In this document: positions 54,524 to 62,069 of the stretch, piece after piece
Numbering within the stretch: the stretch's first letter is position 1
Layout of the letters: each line of letters starts with the position of its first letter
Assembly (NCBI GenBank): GCA_963757125.1
Contig: CAVWQP010000004.1
Coordinates: 372,001-436,000 of the forward strand
Length of the DNA: 64,000 nt
Direction of reading: 5' to 3'
DNA from: CAVVSD01 sp963757125
GTDB lineage: Bacteria; Actinomycetota; Thermoleophilia; Solirubrobacterales; Solirubrobacteraceae
The notes under the pieces: generated by a model
Told to the model about the DNA's origin: nothing
The model's input: only the letters and a program-made list of their open reading frames with translations
The model's database searches: none
Program-made: the position numbers and the translations under genes

Positions 54524-55297
54524 GTGATCGACCTCCACTGCCATGTCCTGCCGGGCATCGACGACGGGCCGGAGACCATGGACGGCTCGCTCGAGCTGGC
54601 CCGGGCGGCCTCCGAACAGGGCACCACGGTGCTCGTCGCGACGCCCCACGTCACCTATGACCACATCCACAACACGAGCGAGCGCATCCTCGCCTCGGTG
54701 GAGGAGGTCAACCGGGCGCTGCGCAAGCAGCGCATCGACATCATGGTGCTCCCGGGCGCCGAGGTCGCGCTCGAGCGCGCCGGTGAGCTCGAGGACGACG
54801 AGCTCGCGGCGCTGCGCCTCGGCGGCGGCCCGTGGCTGCTCGTCGAGTGCCCGATGTTCGCGGGCGGGATGGGGGTCGACGGCCAGCTCCAGGCGCTCGC
54901 GAGCCGCGGGAACAAGATCGTCCTCGCGCACCCCGAGCGCTGCCCGGTCTTCCAGAACGACCTGAACCTCCTCGAGCGCCTCGTCGCCGCGGGGATGCTC
55001 GGCCAGGTCACCGCATCGGCGCTCACGGGCCAGTTCGGCCGCACCGTCGAGCGGATCGCCCGCGACATGGTCGACCGCGACCTGATCCAGATCGCGGCGT
55101 CCGACGCGCACAACGCCGAGCGCCGCCCACCGGTGATCCGCGACCACCTCGAGGACGCGGGGCTCGACGGCAGGGCGGACTGGATGGGTCTCGACGTTCC
55201 GGAGGCGGTGCTGGCCGGGACCTCGATCCCCTACCGCCCGAAGGAGGAGCGTTCGCAGCAGCGGCGCGGCCTCTTCGGCCGGCGCTCGCGGCGTTAG
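54524..55297 (+). CDS. CpsB/YwqE-type PHP-domain tyrosine phosphatase
   Basis: 257 aa from GTG 54524. The PHP metal site is VIDLHCHVLPGIDDGP at the N-terminus, with VATPHVTYDH, VLPGAEVAL, VLAHPERCP and IAASDAHNAERRPP carrying the other His/Asp ligands. Mn-dependent enzymes of this type dephosphorylate BY-kinases that control capsule chain length. A BY-kinase/Wzz protein is encoded 5 kb downstream, a fitting partner. The C-terminus is Arg-rich (RSQQRRGLFGRRSRR). Confidence 0.92.
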   Translation: MIDLHCHVLPGIDDGPETMDGSLELARAASEQGTTVLVATPHVTYDHIHNTSERILASVEEVNRALRKQRIDIMVLPGAEVALERAGELEDDELAALRLGGGPWLLVECPMFAGGMGVDGQLQALASRGNKIVLAHPERCPVFQNDLNLLERLVAAGMLGQVTASALTGQFGRTVERIARDMVDRDLIQIAASDAHNAERRPPVIRDHLEDAGLDGRADWMGLDVPEAVLAGTSIPYRPKEERSQQRRGLFGRRSRR

Positions 55298-55380
55298 ATG
55301 AGCTTCGTCAGCGCGATGATCATCCCCGCGACGACGAACACCACGATGAGGATCTGACACCACACCCAGAACGGGGACAC
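55294..55380 (-). CDS. 28-aa single-span membrane peptide
   Basis: GTG 55380 to TAA 55294 encodes MSPFWVWCQILIVVFVVAGM followed by IIALTKLI. It would be one membrane helix with a short Trp-rich external or membrane-surface start and a Lys near the end. It begins 10 nt after the sigma factor stop on the same strand, and its stop overlaps the convergent phosphatase stop (TTAG). Codon choice is G/C-ending like real genes here. The ribosome site is weak (GGAG 2 nt before GTG), so translation is plausible but unproven. Confidence 0.5.
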   Translation of the reverse strand: MSPFWVWCQILIVVFVVAGMIIALTKLI

Positions 55381-55390
55381 CGCTCCGAGC

Positions 55391-55882
55391 TTAGTCCTCC
55401 GCGAGCTGGGTCCTCAGCTTGCGCAGCGCCCGGTACACGCGGCCCTCGACGGTCGTGAGCGGCTCGCGGAGCACCTTGGCCATCTCGGGGACCGTCATGT
55501 CCGCGCCGAACCGCAGCGCGACGGCCTCGCGCTCCTCGGCGCTCAGCGTCTCCAGGGCCTCCATGACCGTCGCGCGCGCCTCGAAGCGGTCGATCCCGCC
55601 GTCGCCGCCGACGAGCGCCGGGATGAGCGACGACTGGTACGCGCGCTCCTCCACCTCGCGCTTGCGCGCGCCGTCGCGGAGGAGGTTCGTGGCGATCGTG
55701 TAGAGCCACGCCTTCTCCGTCCCGCGCGCGCGGTCGAAGAGCGACCGCTTGCGCAGCGCCCGCTCGAAGGTGTCGGCCACGAGGTCCTCCGCCAGCGCCC
55801 GATCCCCGGTGCGGTAGATCAGAAACTTGAGCAGCGGTTCCGCGTGCTCGTCAAAGAGACGATCAAGATCTTTTTCGAACAT
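55391..55882 (-). CDS. ECF-type RNA polymerase sigma factor
   Basis: 163 aa. Region 2: LDRLFDEHAEPLLKFLIYRT, ALAEDLVADTFERALRKRSL, TEKAWLYTIATNLLRDGARK. Region 4: LETLSAEEREAVALRFGADM, VPEMAKVLREPLTTVEGRVY, RALRKLRTQL. It lacks regions 1 and 3, typical of ECF sigma factors. No anti-sigma gene is cotranscribed; the divergent LPFTG protein has a cytoplasmic N-terminus that might serve. It stands at the edge of an exopolysaccharide region. Confidence 0.92.
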   Translation of the reverse strand: MFEKDLDRLFDEHAEPLLKFLIYRTGDRALAEDLVADTFERALRKRSLFDRARGTEKAWLYTIATNLLRDGARKREVEERAYQSSLIPALVGGDGGIDRFEARATVMEALETLSAEEREAVALRFGADMTVPEMAKVLREPLTTVEGRVYRALRKLRTQLAED

Positions 55883-55919
55883 CGGTCAGGAAACCCGTCT
55901 GGCGATCGTATCTGGGTTC

Positions 55920-56543
55920 ATGAGCAACGGCGAGAACCATCTCCCAGAGGAGCTCGAGGCGGTGGCGCACCGGATGCGCGCCGAGCGCCCCGAGGTCACT
56001 CCGCTGGAACTGGATGGTCTGCGCCGGACAGTCAACGCCCGCGTCGCGCGGGCAGGAACCCCACGGAGGGAACAGTCCATGAAGTCACGGATGGCGATTG
56101 TGGCGCTGCTCGTCTCGGGCCTCGTCATGAGCACTGCAGGCACGGGTCTGGCGGTCACCGGTCTCACCGACACCGACAGCGCGGCCGAAGGGCAGTACGG
56201 CCCGCCCGTCACGACCCCGGCCCCCACCCCCACCACGGAGACCCCCGCACCGGCGCCGACGACGCTGGGCGGTCCGCAGGGTGAGGTCCAGGGCCAGGCG
56301 TCCACCGGCACGACGCCGGCGCCCGCCCCCACCCCCACGCCTGAGAAGAAGGCGTCGAAGCCCGCCACCGCGCCCGCGGCCGTTCCGGCCCCCGCGCAGG
56401 CACCGCGACAGGTCGTCGCGGCAGAGAGCGGCAGCCAGCTGCCGTTCACCGGCTTCTCGGCAATCCCGGTCTTGCTGGTGGGCCTCGGCCTGCTGGCTGG
56501 CGGTCTGGTCCTGCGTCGGCGCACCCGCGAGCACCGCGCCTGA
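55920..56543 (+). CDS. Membrane protein with LPFTG sortase-type C-terminus
   Basis: 207 aa from ATG 55920. A cytoplasmic-looking N-terminus (LPEELEAVAHRMRAERPEVT, PLELDGLRRTVNARVARAG) leads to a membrane segment (MAIVALLVSGLVMSTAGTG). A Pro/Thr/Ala-rich spacer of about 120 residues follows, then LPFTG, a hydrophobic helix (AIPVLLVGLGLLAGGLVL) and RRRTREHRA. The C-terminus is a classic sortase sorting signal; none of the neighbours is a sortase. It diverges from the ECF sigma gene by 37 nt. Its N-terminus could act as an anti-sigma region, which is inference. Confidence 0.78.
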   Translation: MSNGENHLPEELEAVAHRMRAERPEVTPLELDGLRRTVNARVARAGTPRREQSMKSRMAIVALLVSGLVMSTAGTGLAVTGLTDTDSAAEGQYGPPVTTPAPTPTTETPAPAPTTLGGPQGEVQGQASTGTTPAPAPTPTPEKKASKPATAPAAVPAPAQAPRQVVAAESGSQLPFTGFSAIPVLLVGLGLLAGGLVLRRRTREHRA

Positions 56544-56583
56544 GCACGAGGCATGCAGGACCGCTCCAGGATGGAGCAACGGA

Positions 56584-56603
56584 GGCGGGCCCTAGGGCCC
56601 GCC
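56584..56603. terminator. Palindromic terminator after LPFTG gene
   Basis: GGCGGGCCC-TA-GGGCCCGCC, a perfect 9-bp stem followed by TTCGTCGTTGT. It lies 41 nt after the stop at 56543 and before double-hairpin copy 2. Confidence 0.75.
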
Positions 56604-56616
56604 TTCGTCGTTGTCG

Positions 56617-56666
56617 GGGACGACTTCGTCGTCCCTTGGCGTTGTGTCGCCGGGCGACACAACGCC
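56617..56666. terminator. Double-hairpin element, copy 2
   Basis: Arms GGGACGAC/GTCGTCCC around TTC (56617-56635), spacer TT, arms GGCGTTGTGTCGC/GCGACACAACGCC around CGG (56638-56666). It has the same lengths, loops and spacer as copy 1 at 26528, and every arm difference is matched by a complementary change. It sits between convergent genes. Confidence 0.8.
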
Positions 56667-56691
56667 GGGGTGTGGGTGTCCTCGCCCATCG

Positions 56692-58725
56692 TCACTGGGG
56701 CAGCGGGGCGGTCACCGACCGCTGCTTCCAGACCTCGGGGTCTGAGCTGTCGAAGCGCTCGAGCGCGTCGCGGGTGAGCTGCGACAGCGGGTTCATCTCG
56801 TGCGCCAGGCGGACGTCGGGGCGCGGGTCCTGTCCGGCGGCGGCCTTCGTCAGCGCGAGGCCGTAGCGGTAGGTCCAGTTGTCGGGGTCGCGCGAGATCG
56901 CGGCCTGCATCGCCTGGATGCCGAGCTTCGGCTCGCCGATGCGCACGTCGCAGAAGCCGATCACGAGGAAGGGCTCGGGCCGCACCGAGAGCGTCGCGTT
57001 CGCGTCGAGGGCGCTGTTGAGCGCGCCGGAGCAGTCGCCCGCGCGGAAGTCGCGGATGCTCTGCTGCAGACGCGCCTGCGACTGCGTGATGAGCGCGGGC
57101 GTGATGAGCAGCACGAGCACGCCGAGCCCCATGAGCAGGCGCGCGAGCTTCGTCGGGACGAGACCGTTGGCGACCCGCGTGGGCCGCGCGAGCAGCGCGC
57201 CGCCGAGGATGATCACCCAGACCGTGACGACGGGCATCTCCCAGTCCCAGTCGATGCCGGCCCGCAGGGCCCACATGAGGATGATCGCGGCGCCGGCCGC
57301 CCCGACCGCGCGGTTCGGGCCGCGCACGCGGTTGAACGCGCCGCCCAGGAGCGTGAGCACGAGCGTCACGATGAGGACGAGCCCGACGATGCCGAGCTCG
57401 CCGAGGACCTCGAGGTAGAGCGAGTGGCCGTCCTGGACGTCGAACGCCAGGGGGCGGTCCTTGGCCCACAGGTTCGAGTAGGTCCCGGCGCCCGTGCCGT
57501 GCAGGAAGGACTGCTCGGCGCCCTTCAGCGCGACCTTCCAGTGGTCGAGGCGACCGTTGTTGCCGACCTCGGCGAGCCGCTCGCGGCTGCCGCCGGCGGG
57601 GTCGACCTCGCCCGCCTGCGTGAACTTCTTCCACTGGGTCTGCGCGGTGTCCTGCGCGCCGACGGCGACCCCGGCCACGACGATCACGGCGACGACGACG
57701 CCCGCGATCGCGACCATGCGCCCGCGTGAGGGCAGGCGGATCTCGAGCCCGTCGGCCCAGCGGTCCACCCCGGCGAGCGCGAGGCGCAGCCCTGCGGCGA
57801 GGACCATGCAGGCGACGATGACCATCGCGGCCGTCCGGCCCTGGTCGACGGCGGCCGCGGTCGTGGGGTCGTCGGCGGCGAGCGCGTCGGCGCCCCAGCA
57901 CACGGCGACGGCGATGGCGGTCGCGGGCACGCCGGCCATCAGACCCGCGAGCGCGCCGCGCGGGCGCGCGAGCAGCAGGTAGGCGACGACGCCGATCGGC
58001 ACGACGAGGATCGCGCCGCGCGAGAAGGTGAAGAAGACGGTGCACGCGAGCACCGGGAGCGCGGCGGCGGCGAGCACGCGGACGACGCGCGGCTCGCGCA
58101 GCGAGGACGTGAGGTGCAGGCACGCGACCCAGCCCATCGCGCCGAGGAGGCCGAGCGTGTTCCAGTACGTGATCGGATAGCTCAGGCGGTCGGCCTGGAG
58201 CGTCGCCCGGATCGGCCACACGTCCGGCAGCACACGGGTGATGAGCCCGGCGCCGCAGATGACGAACGCGGCGGCGGCGAGGCCCCACACGATGCGGCCC
58301 GGACCGCCGAGGCGGCCGGTCATCAGCCCGGCGGCGACGAGCAGGAGGAGGTAGAGCAGCGCGCGGTCGAACTCGATGAGCGAGCGGGAGGTCGCGCCGG
58401 ACCAGTCGGCGGACATGAGCGTCCAGACCGCGTAGAGCGTGAGCGCACCCACCGCGAGTGCCAGCGGGCCGCTCGCCGACGCGAACGGGCGGTCCGCGGT
58501 CGTCAGCCAGACGAGCAGGACGAGCCCGACTCCGATGGCCGCATATCCGACTGTTCCGGGGAAGAAGCCGCCCGCGTTGAAGCCCAGCCAGATGATGAGC
58601 GCCATCGCGCCGGCGGGGGCTGCGAACGGGGCGAGACGGCGTGCGACACCCACGCGCGCGGGCGTATCCGCGGGTGGGGTAGGGGCGGGCAGGTCGATCG
58701 GTTCGGTGGTCACGGGAGTTGTCAC
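56692..58725 (-). CDS. O-antigen ligase/polymerase-like membrane protein with TPR-like C-terminus
   Basis: 677 aa with about 12 membrane helices. The Wzy/WaaL-type periplasmic loop contains NNGRLDHWKVALKGAEQSFL and GTGAGTYSNLW, then DVQDGHSLYLEVLGELGIVG, the conserved region with Arg/His used in chain transfer. A TPR-like tail (about 560-677, FRAGDCSGALNSALDANATL, IQAMQAAISRDPDNWTYRYG) ends the protein. It polymerises or ligates exopolysaccharide repeats at the outer membrane face. It diverges from the glycosylphosphotransferase gene; the GTG start is followed upstream by a hairpin (58728-58747). Confidence 0.87.
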   Translation of the reverse strand: MTTPVTTEPIDLPAPTPPADTPARVGVARRLAPFAAPAGAMALIIWLGFNAGGFFPGTVGYAAIGVGLVLLVWLTTADRPFASASGPLALAVGALTLYAVWTLMSADWSGATSRSLIEFDRALLYLLLLVAAGLMTGRLGGPGRIVWGLAAAAFVICGAGLITRVLPDVWPIRATLQADRLSYPITYWNTLGLLGAMGWVACLHLTSSLREPRVVRVLAAAALPVLACTVFFTFSRGAILVVPIGVVAYLLLARPRGALAGLMAGVPATAIAVAVCWGADALAADDPTTAAAVDQGRTAAMVIVACMVLAAGLRLALAGVDRWADGLEIRLPSRGRMVAIAGVVVAVIVVAGVAVGAQDTAQTQWKKFTQAGEVDPAGGSRERLAEVGNNGRLDHWKVALKGAEQSFLHGTGAGTYSNLWAKDRPLAFDVQDGHSLYLEVLGELGIVGLVLIVTLVLTLLGGAFNRVRGPNRAVGAAGAAIILMWALRAGIDWDWEMPVVTVWVIILGGALLARPTRVANGLVPTKLARLLMGLGVLVLLITPALITQSQARLQQSIRDFRAGDCSGALNSALDANATLSVRPEPFLVIGFCDVRIGEPKLGIQAMQAAISRDPDNWTYRYGLALTKAAAGQDPRPDVRLAHEMNPLSQLTRDALERFDSSDPEVWKQRSVTAPLPQ

Positions 58726-58727
58726 GG

Positions 58728-58851
58728 GACACCTATCGGCAGGTGTCGGCCAAGAGGTGATACCTCCCTTATGCTCCGGAAAACAGCCTAGACGCCGGAG
58801 CCAACCTCATACGGTCGTCTAATCGCTTGCGATCCGTCCAACGGGTCGCAA
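58728..58851. promoter_or_regulatory. Divergent exopolysaccharide control region with four inverted repeats
   Basis: Between the ligase and the glycosylphosphotransferase genes (213 nt) lie four inverted repeats: GACACCT...AGGTGTC (58728-58747), GAGGT-GAT-ACCTC (58754-58766), GCTCCGG...CCGGAGC (58773-58801), and TTGCGATCCGT-CCA-ACGGGTCGCAA (58827-58851, one wobble). They may be operators or RNA leader hairpins. No known riboswitch was recognised. Confidence 0.5.
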
Positions 58852-58938
58852 ACATGGCAGTCGCCGCGTACACCGCCCACCCTTCCGCGTGGGCCGGCCC
58901 AAATCCGGAGCATGACGCTCAGGAGGAACCCCCGCAGG

Positions 58939-60435
58939 ATGCGAACGAATCTGAAGGTGATGGAGAGCGCCGACGACATCGAGCCGTCGGCGCAGGCTGG
59001 AGCGATCGCCTCGCCGCTGCTCGAGGAGCAGCTCTCGGTCGAGACGGCGCGCGGCGCCGAGCGGGCGAGCCTGCTCCGCCGGCTGCTGCTCATGTCCGAC
59101 GTCGTCGCGGCGATCATCGCCGGCATCGCCGGCGCGGTCGCCGGCGGCCTCGACCTCCCCCACGCCCTGGTCTTCGCCGCGATCGTCGCGGTGGCCTGGC
59201 CCGTGCTCGCCTTCATGGGCGGCCTCTACGCGGTCGACACGCTCGGCGCCTGGGCCAGCGGCATCCCGGAGATCGGCCGCCTTGCGGCGCTCGCCGTCTT
59301 CGCGAGCTGGCCGCTCGTCTTCACCGCCAACGCGCTCGGCGCCGGCGCCCCGATGGCCGCGGCGCTCGTCGCGGCCCCGCTGGCCCTGCTGCTCGCGCTC
59401 GTCGGCCGCACGACGCTGCGCGGCGCCCTGCACCGCGCGAGCCCGCTGCGTCAGCGCACCCTCATCATCGGCTCGGGCCTCGTGGCCTCCCAGCTGCTCG
59501 ACCGCCTGCGCCGCCACGGCGAGTACGGGCTGGACCCGATCGGCATCGTCGACGACGAGATCCACGACGACTTCGGCCTCGACGTCCCGGTGCTCGGCCG
59601 CTTCGACGACCTGCGCGACGTCCTGCGCCGGCACAACGTCGAGCGCGTGATGATCGCCTTCTCGCGCACGAGCCACGAGGAGCTCCTGGACGTGCTGCGC
59701 GCCTGCCGCGAGGAGCGCGTCGCGGTGGACATCGTCCCCCGCCTCTTCGAGTTCCTCGACGGCGCGAAGGCCATCGAGCAGATCGGCGGCATCCCGCTCC
59801 TGACGATCAGCGCCCCGCGCCTGTCGCGTGTCGCCAAGGCCGCCAAGCGCGTCCTCGACGTCGCGGTCGCCGGCGGCCTCCTCATCGCGATGGCGCCGAT
59901 CCTGCTCATCGTCGCGCTGGCGATCAAGATCGAGTCCCGCGGTCCCGTCCTCTTCAAGCAGCCGCGCGCCGGCCTGCGCGGCACGCCGTTCATGGTCTTC
60001 AAGCTCCGCTCGATGTACCAGGACGCCGAGGCCCGCAAGGCCGAGCTGATGCGCCACAACGAGATGGACGGCGGCGTGCTCTTCAAGGTGCAGCGCGACC
60101 CGCGGATCACGCGGCTCGGCCGCTGGCTGCGCCGGCTGTCGATCGACGAGATGCCGCAGCTGCTGAACGTCCTTCGCGGCGAGATGAGCCTCGTCGGTCC
60201 CCGCCCGCTCGTGCTGCCCGAAAGCGCGCTGCTGGGGGACTCCTGGCATGCCCGCCGACTCGACCTTCGCCCAGGCCTGACGGGCCCGTGGCAGATCTCC
60301 GGCCGGTCCGACCTCACGGTGCAGGACATGGTGCGTTTGGACTACCAGTATGTGACAGGCTGGTCGTTGACGCGGGACCTGGAGATCCTGCTCGGTACCG
60401 TCACGGTCGTCTTGAACGGACGCGGCGCGTACTAG
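58939..60435 (+). CDS. Polyprenyl glycosylphosphotransferase (EPS initiating enzyme)
   Basis: 498 aa from ATG 58939 (ATG 58912 is also in frame; AGGAGG at 58921 lies about 12 nt before the chosen one). N-terminal membrane helices (about 45-150) precede a Rossmann-like domain (TLIIGSGLVASQLLDRLRRH) and one more helix. The catalytic C-terminus has KRVLDVAVAGGLLIAMAPIL, FKQPRAGLRGTPFMVFKLRS MY, RRLSIDEMPQLLNVLRGEM and SLVGPRPLVLPES, the PssY/WbaP signature. It moves a sugar-1-phosphate to undecaprenyl phosphate, starting repeat-unit synthesis. Confidence 0.93.
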   Translation: MRTNLKVMESADDIEPSAQAGAIASPLLEEQLSVETARGAERASLLRRLLLMSDVVAAIIAGIAGAVAGGLDLPHALVFAAIVAVAWPVLAFMGGLYAVDTLGAWASGIPEIGRLAALAVFASWPLVFTANALGAGAPMAAALVAAPLALLLALVGRTTLRGALHRASPLRQRTLIIGSGLVASQLLDRLRRHGEYGLDPIGIVDDEIHDDFGLDVPVLGRFDDLRDVLRRHNVERVMIAFSRTSHEELLDVLRACREERVAVDIVPRLFEFLDGAKAIEQIGGIPLLTISAPRLSRVAKAAKRVLDVAVAGGLLIAMAPILLIVALAIKIESRGPVLFKQPRAGLRGTPFMVFKLRSMYQDAEARKAELMRHNEMDGGVLFKVQRDPRITRLGRWLRRLSIDEMPQLLNVLRGEMSLVGPRPLVLPESALLGDSWHARRLDLRPGLTGPWQISGRSDLTVQDMVRLDYQYVTGWSLTRDLEILLGTVTVVLNGRGAY

Positions 60436-60479
60436 CGCCCCGCCCCAGGCCCGCCCGCCGCCAGACAGAGGAAACCCCG

Positions 60480-62069
60480 ATGCCCGCCCAGTCGTCCCCC
60501 CGCCCACGCCGGGAGCAGCAGAAGCGTGAGCGTGACCGTCGGGACCGCCGCCCCACGCCGGCAGTCTCGAACACACTCACCGGCCCTCCCGACGCACCCG
60601 TCGGCGAGTCCACGCCGTTCGAGACGCTCCTGCGGATCATCCGCGTCCACAAGATCTGGGTCCTCCAGGGCCTGATCATCGTGCCGGTCGTCGTGATGGC
60701 GTTCACGCTGACCCAGGGCAAGGAGTACACGGCGACGGCGAACCTGCTGTTCCGCGACGACACGTCGATCTCCACCACGAACAACACGGGGAGCATCTCC
60801 GACCCGACGCGCGTGGCGGCGACGAACGACGCGCTCATCGCGCTGCCGACGGTCGCGGGCCGGGCGGCCCGGATCGCAGGCGACGGCATCACCGCCGGCG
60901 ACGTGCGCACGTCCATCAACATCAGCTCCGGCCAGGAGAGCGACGTCGTCCAGATCAACGCGACGACGCCCGATCCCCAGCGCTCGGCAGTGATCGCGAA
61001 CGCGTACGGCGCGGCGTACATCGCCTTCCGCAAGGAGACCGACCAGAAGCAGCTGCAGGACGCGATCGACCTGGCCTCGCGCCAGATCGAGGCCCTGCAG
61101 CCCAGCGAGCGCGACTCCGCGCAGGGCCAGCGCCTGCAGGAGAACCTCGACCAGCTGCGTCAGACCCAGGCGCTGCAGACCGGCAAGGCCGACCTCGTCC
61201 AGCGCGCGGCGGCGCCGGACTCGCCCTCCTCGCCGAACGTCAAGCGCAACCTGATCCTGGGCATCCTGCTCGGCGCGATCGTCGGCCTCGGCCTCGGCTA
61301 CCTGCGCGACCGCCTCGACCAGACGCTGCACACGGCGGAGGACCTCGAGAACGTCTACCGCCTGCCGGTGCTGGCTCGCGTGCCGAAGATGCGCCGGATC
61401 GGCCGGAAGATGAACCAGGAGGCCGAGGACGGCTTCGAGCTCGAGGCGTTCCGGACGCTGCGCGCCAACCTGCGCTACTTCAACGTCAGCGGCCGGCTGC
61501 AGTCGATCCTCGTGTCGAGCCCGATGCCGGGCGACGGCAAGTCGACCGTCGCGCGCTTCCTCGCCTCGACGATGGCGTCGATGGGCGACCGCGTCGTGCT
61601 CGTGGAGGCCGATCTCCACAAGCCCTCCTCGAGCATGCTCAACGGCAAGGCCCCGCAGGTCGGCCTGTCGTCGGTGCTCGGCGGCACGGAGCTCGACGAC
61701 GCGCTCGTCACGGTCCCGGTCCGCGTGGACACACAGACCGGCGAGCCGCGCGAGCTGACGCTGCTGCCCAGCGGCCCGATCCCGCCGAACGCCTTCGAGC
61801 TCCTGGAGAGCACCCGCATGGCGCGCGTGCTCGACCAGCTCGAGCGCGAGTTCGACGTGGTCATCGTCGACAGCCCCGCGCTGACGCACGTCAGCGACGT
61901 GCGGGCGCTCGTCGGCGAGGTCTCCGGCGTCGTCATCGTGAGCGCGCTGAACCACACGACGCGATCGGCTGCGCAGGACTTCCGCAAGCAGATCCAGCTG
62001 CTCGAAGGCAACGCCCTCGGCGTCGTCGCCAACCTCGCGCCCGCACCGCGCGGTGGCTACTACTACTGA
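60480..62069 (+). CDS. Wzz chain-length determinant fused to BY-type tyrosine kinase
   Basis: 529 aa. Two membrane helices (about 60-78 and 257-273) flank an extracytoplasmic Wzz domain. The C-terminal kinase has Walker A SSPMPGDGKST with Lys354, Walker A' VVLVEADLHKP (372-382) and Walker B VVIVDSPAL. The C-terminus ends GGYYY, a short tyrosine cluster for autophosphorylation. It controls polysaccharide chain length with the polymerase; the CpsB-type phosphatase at 54524 would reverse its phosphorylation. The following flippase starts 17 nt before its stop. Confidence 0.93.
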   Translation: MPAQSSPRPRREQQKRERDRRDRRPTPAVSNTLTGPPDAPVGESTPFETLLRIIRVHKIWVLQGLIIVPVVVMAFTLTQGKEYTATANLLFRDDTSISTTNNTGSISDPTRVAATNDALIALPTVAGRAARIAGDGITAGDVRTSINISSGQESDVVQINATTPDPQRSAVIANAYGAAYIAFRKETDQKQLQDAIDLASRQIEALQPSERDSAQGQRLQENLDQLRQTQALQTGKADLVQRAAAPDSPSSPNVKRNLILGILLGAIVGLGLGYLRDRLDQTLHTAEDLENVYRLPVLARVPKMRRIGRKMNQEAEDGFELEAFRTLRANLRYFNVSGRLQSILVSSPMPGDGKSTVARFLASTMASMGDRVVLVEADLHKPSSSMLNGKAPQVGLSSVLGGTELDDALVTVPVRVDTQTGEPRELTLLPSGPIPPNAFELLESTRMARVLDQLEREFDVVIVDSPALTHVSDVRALVGEVSGVVIVSALNHTTRSAAQDFRKQIQLLEGNALGVVANLAPAPRGGYYY

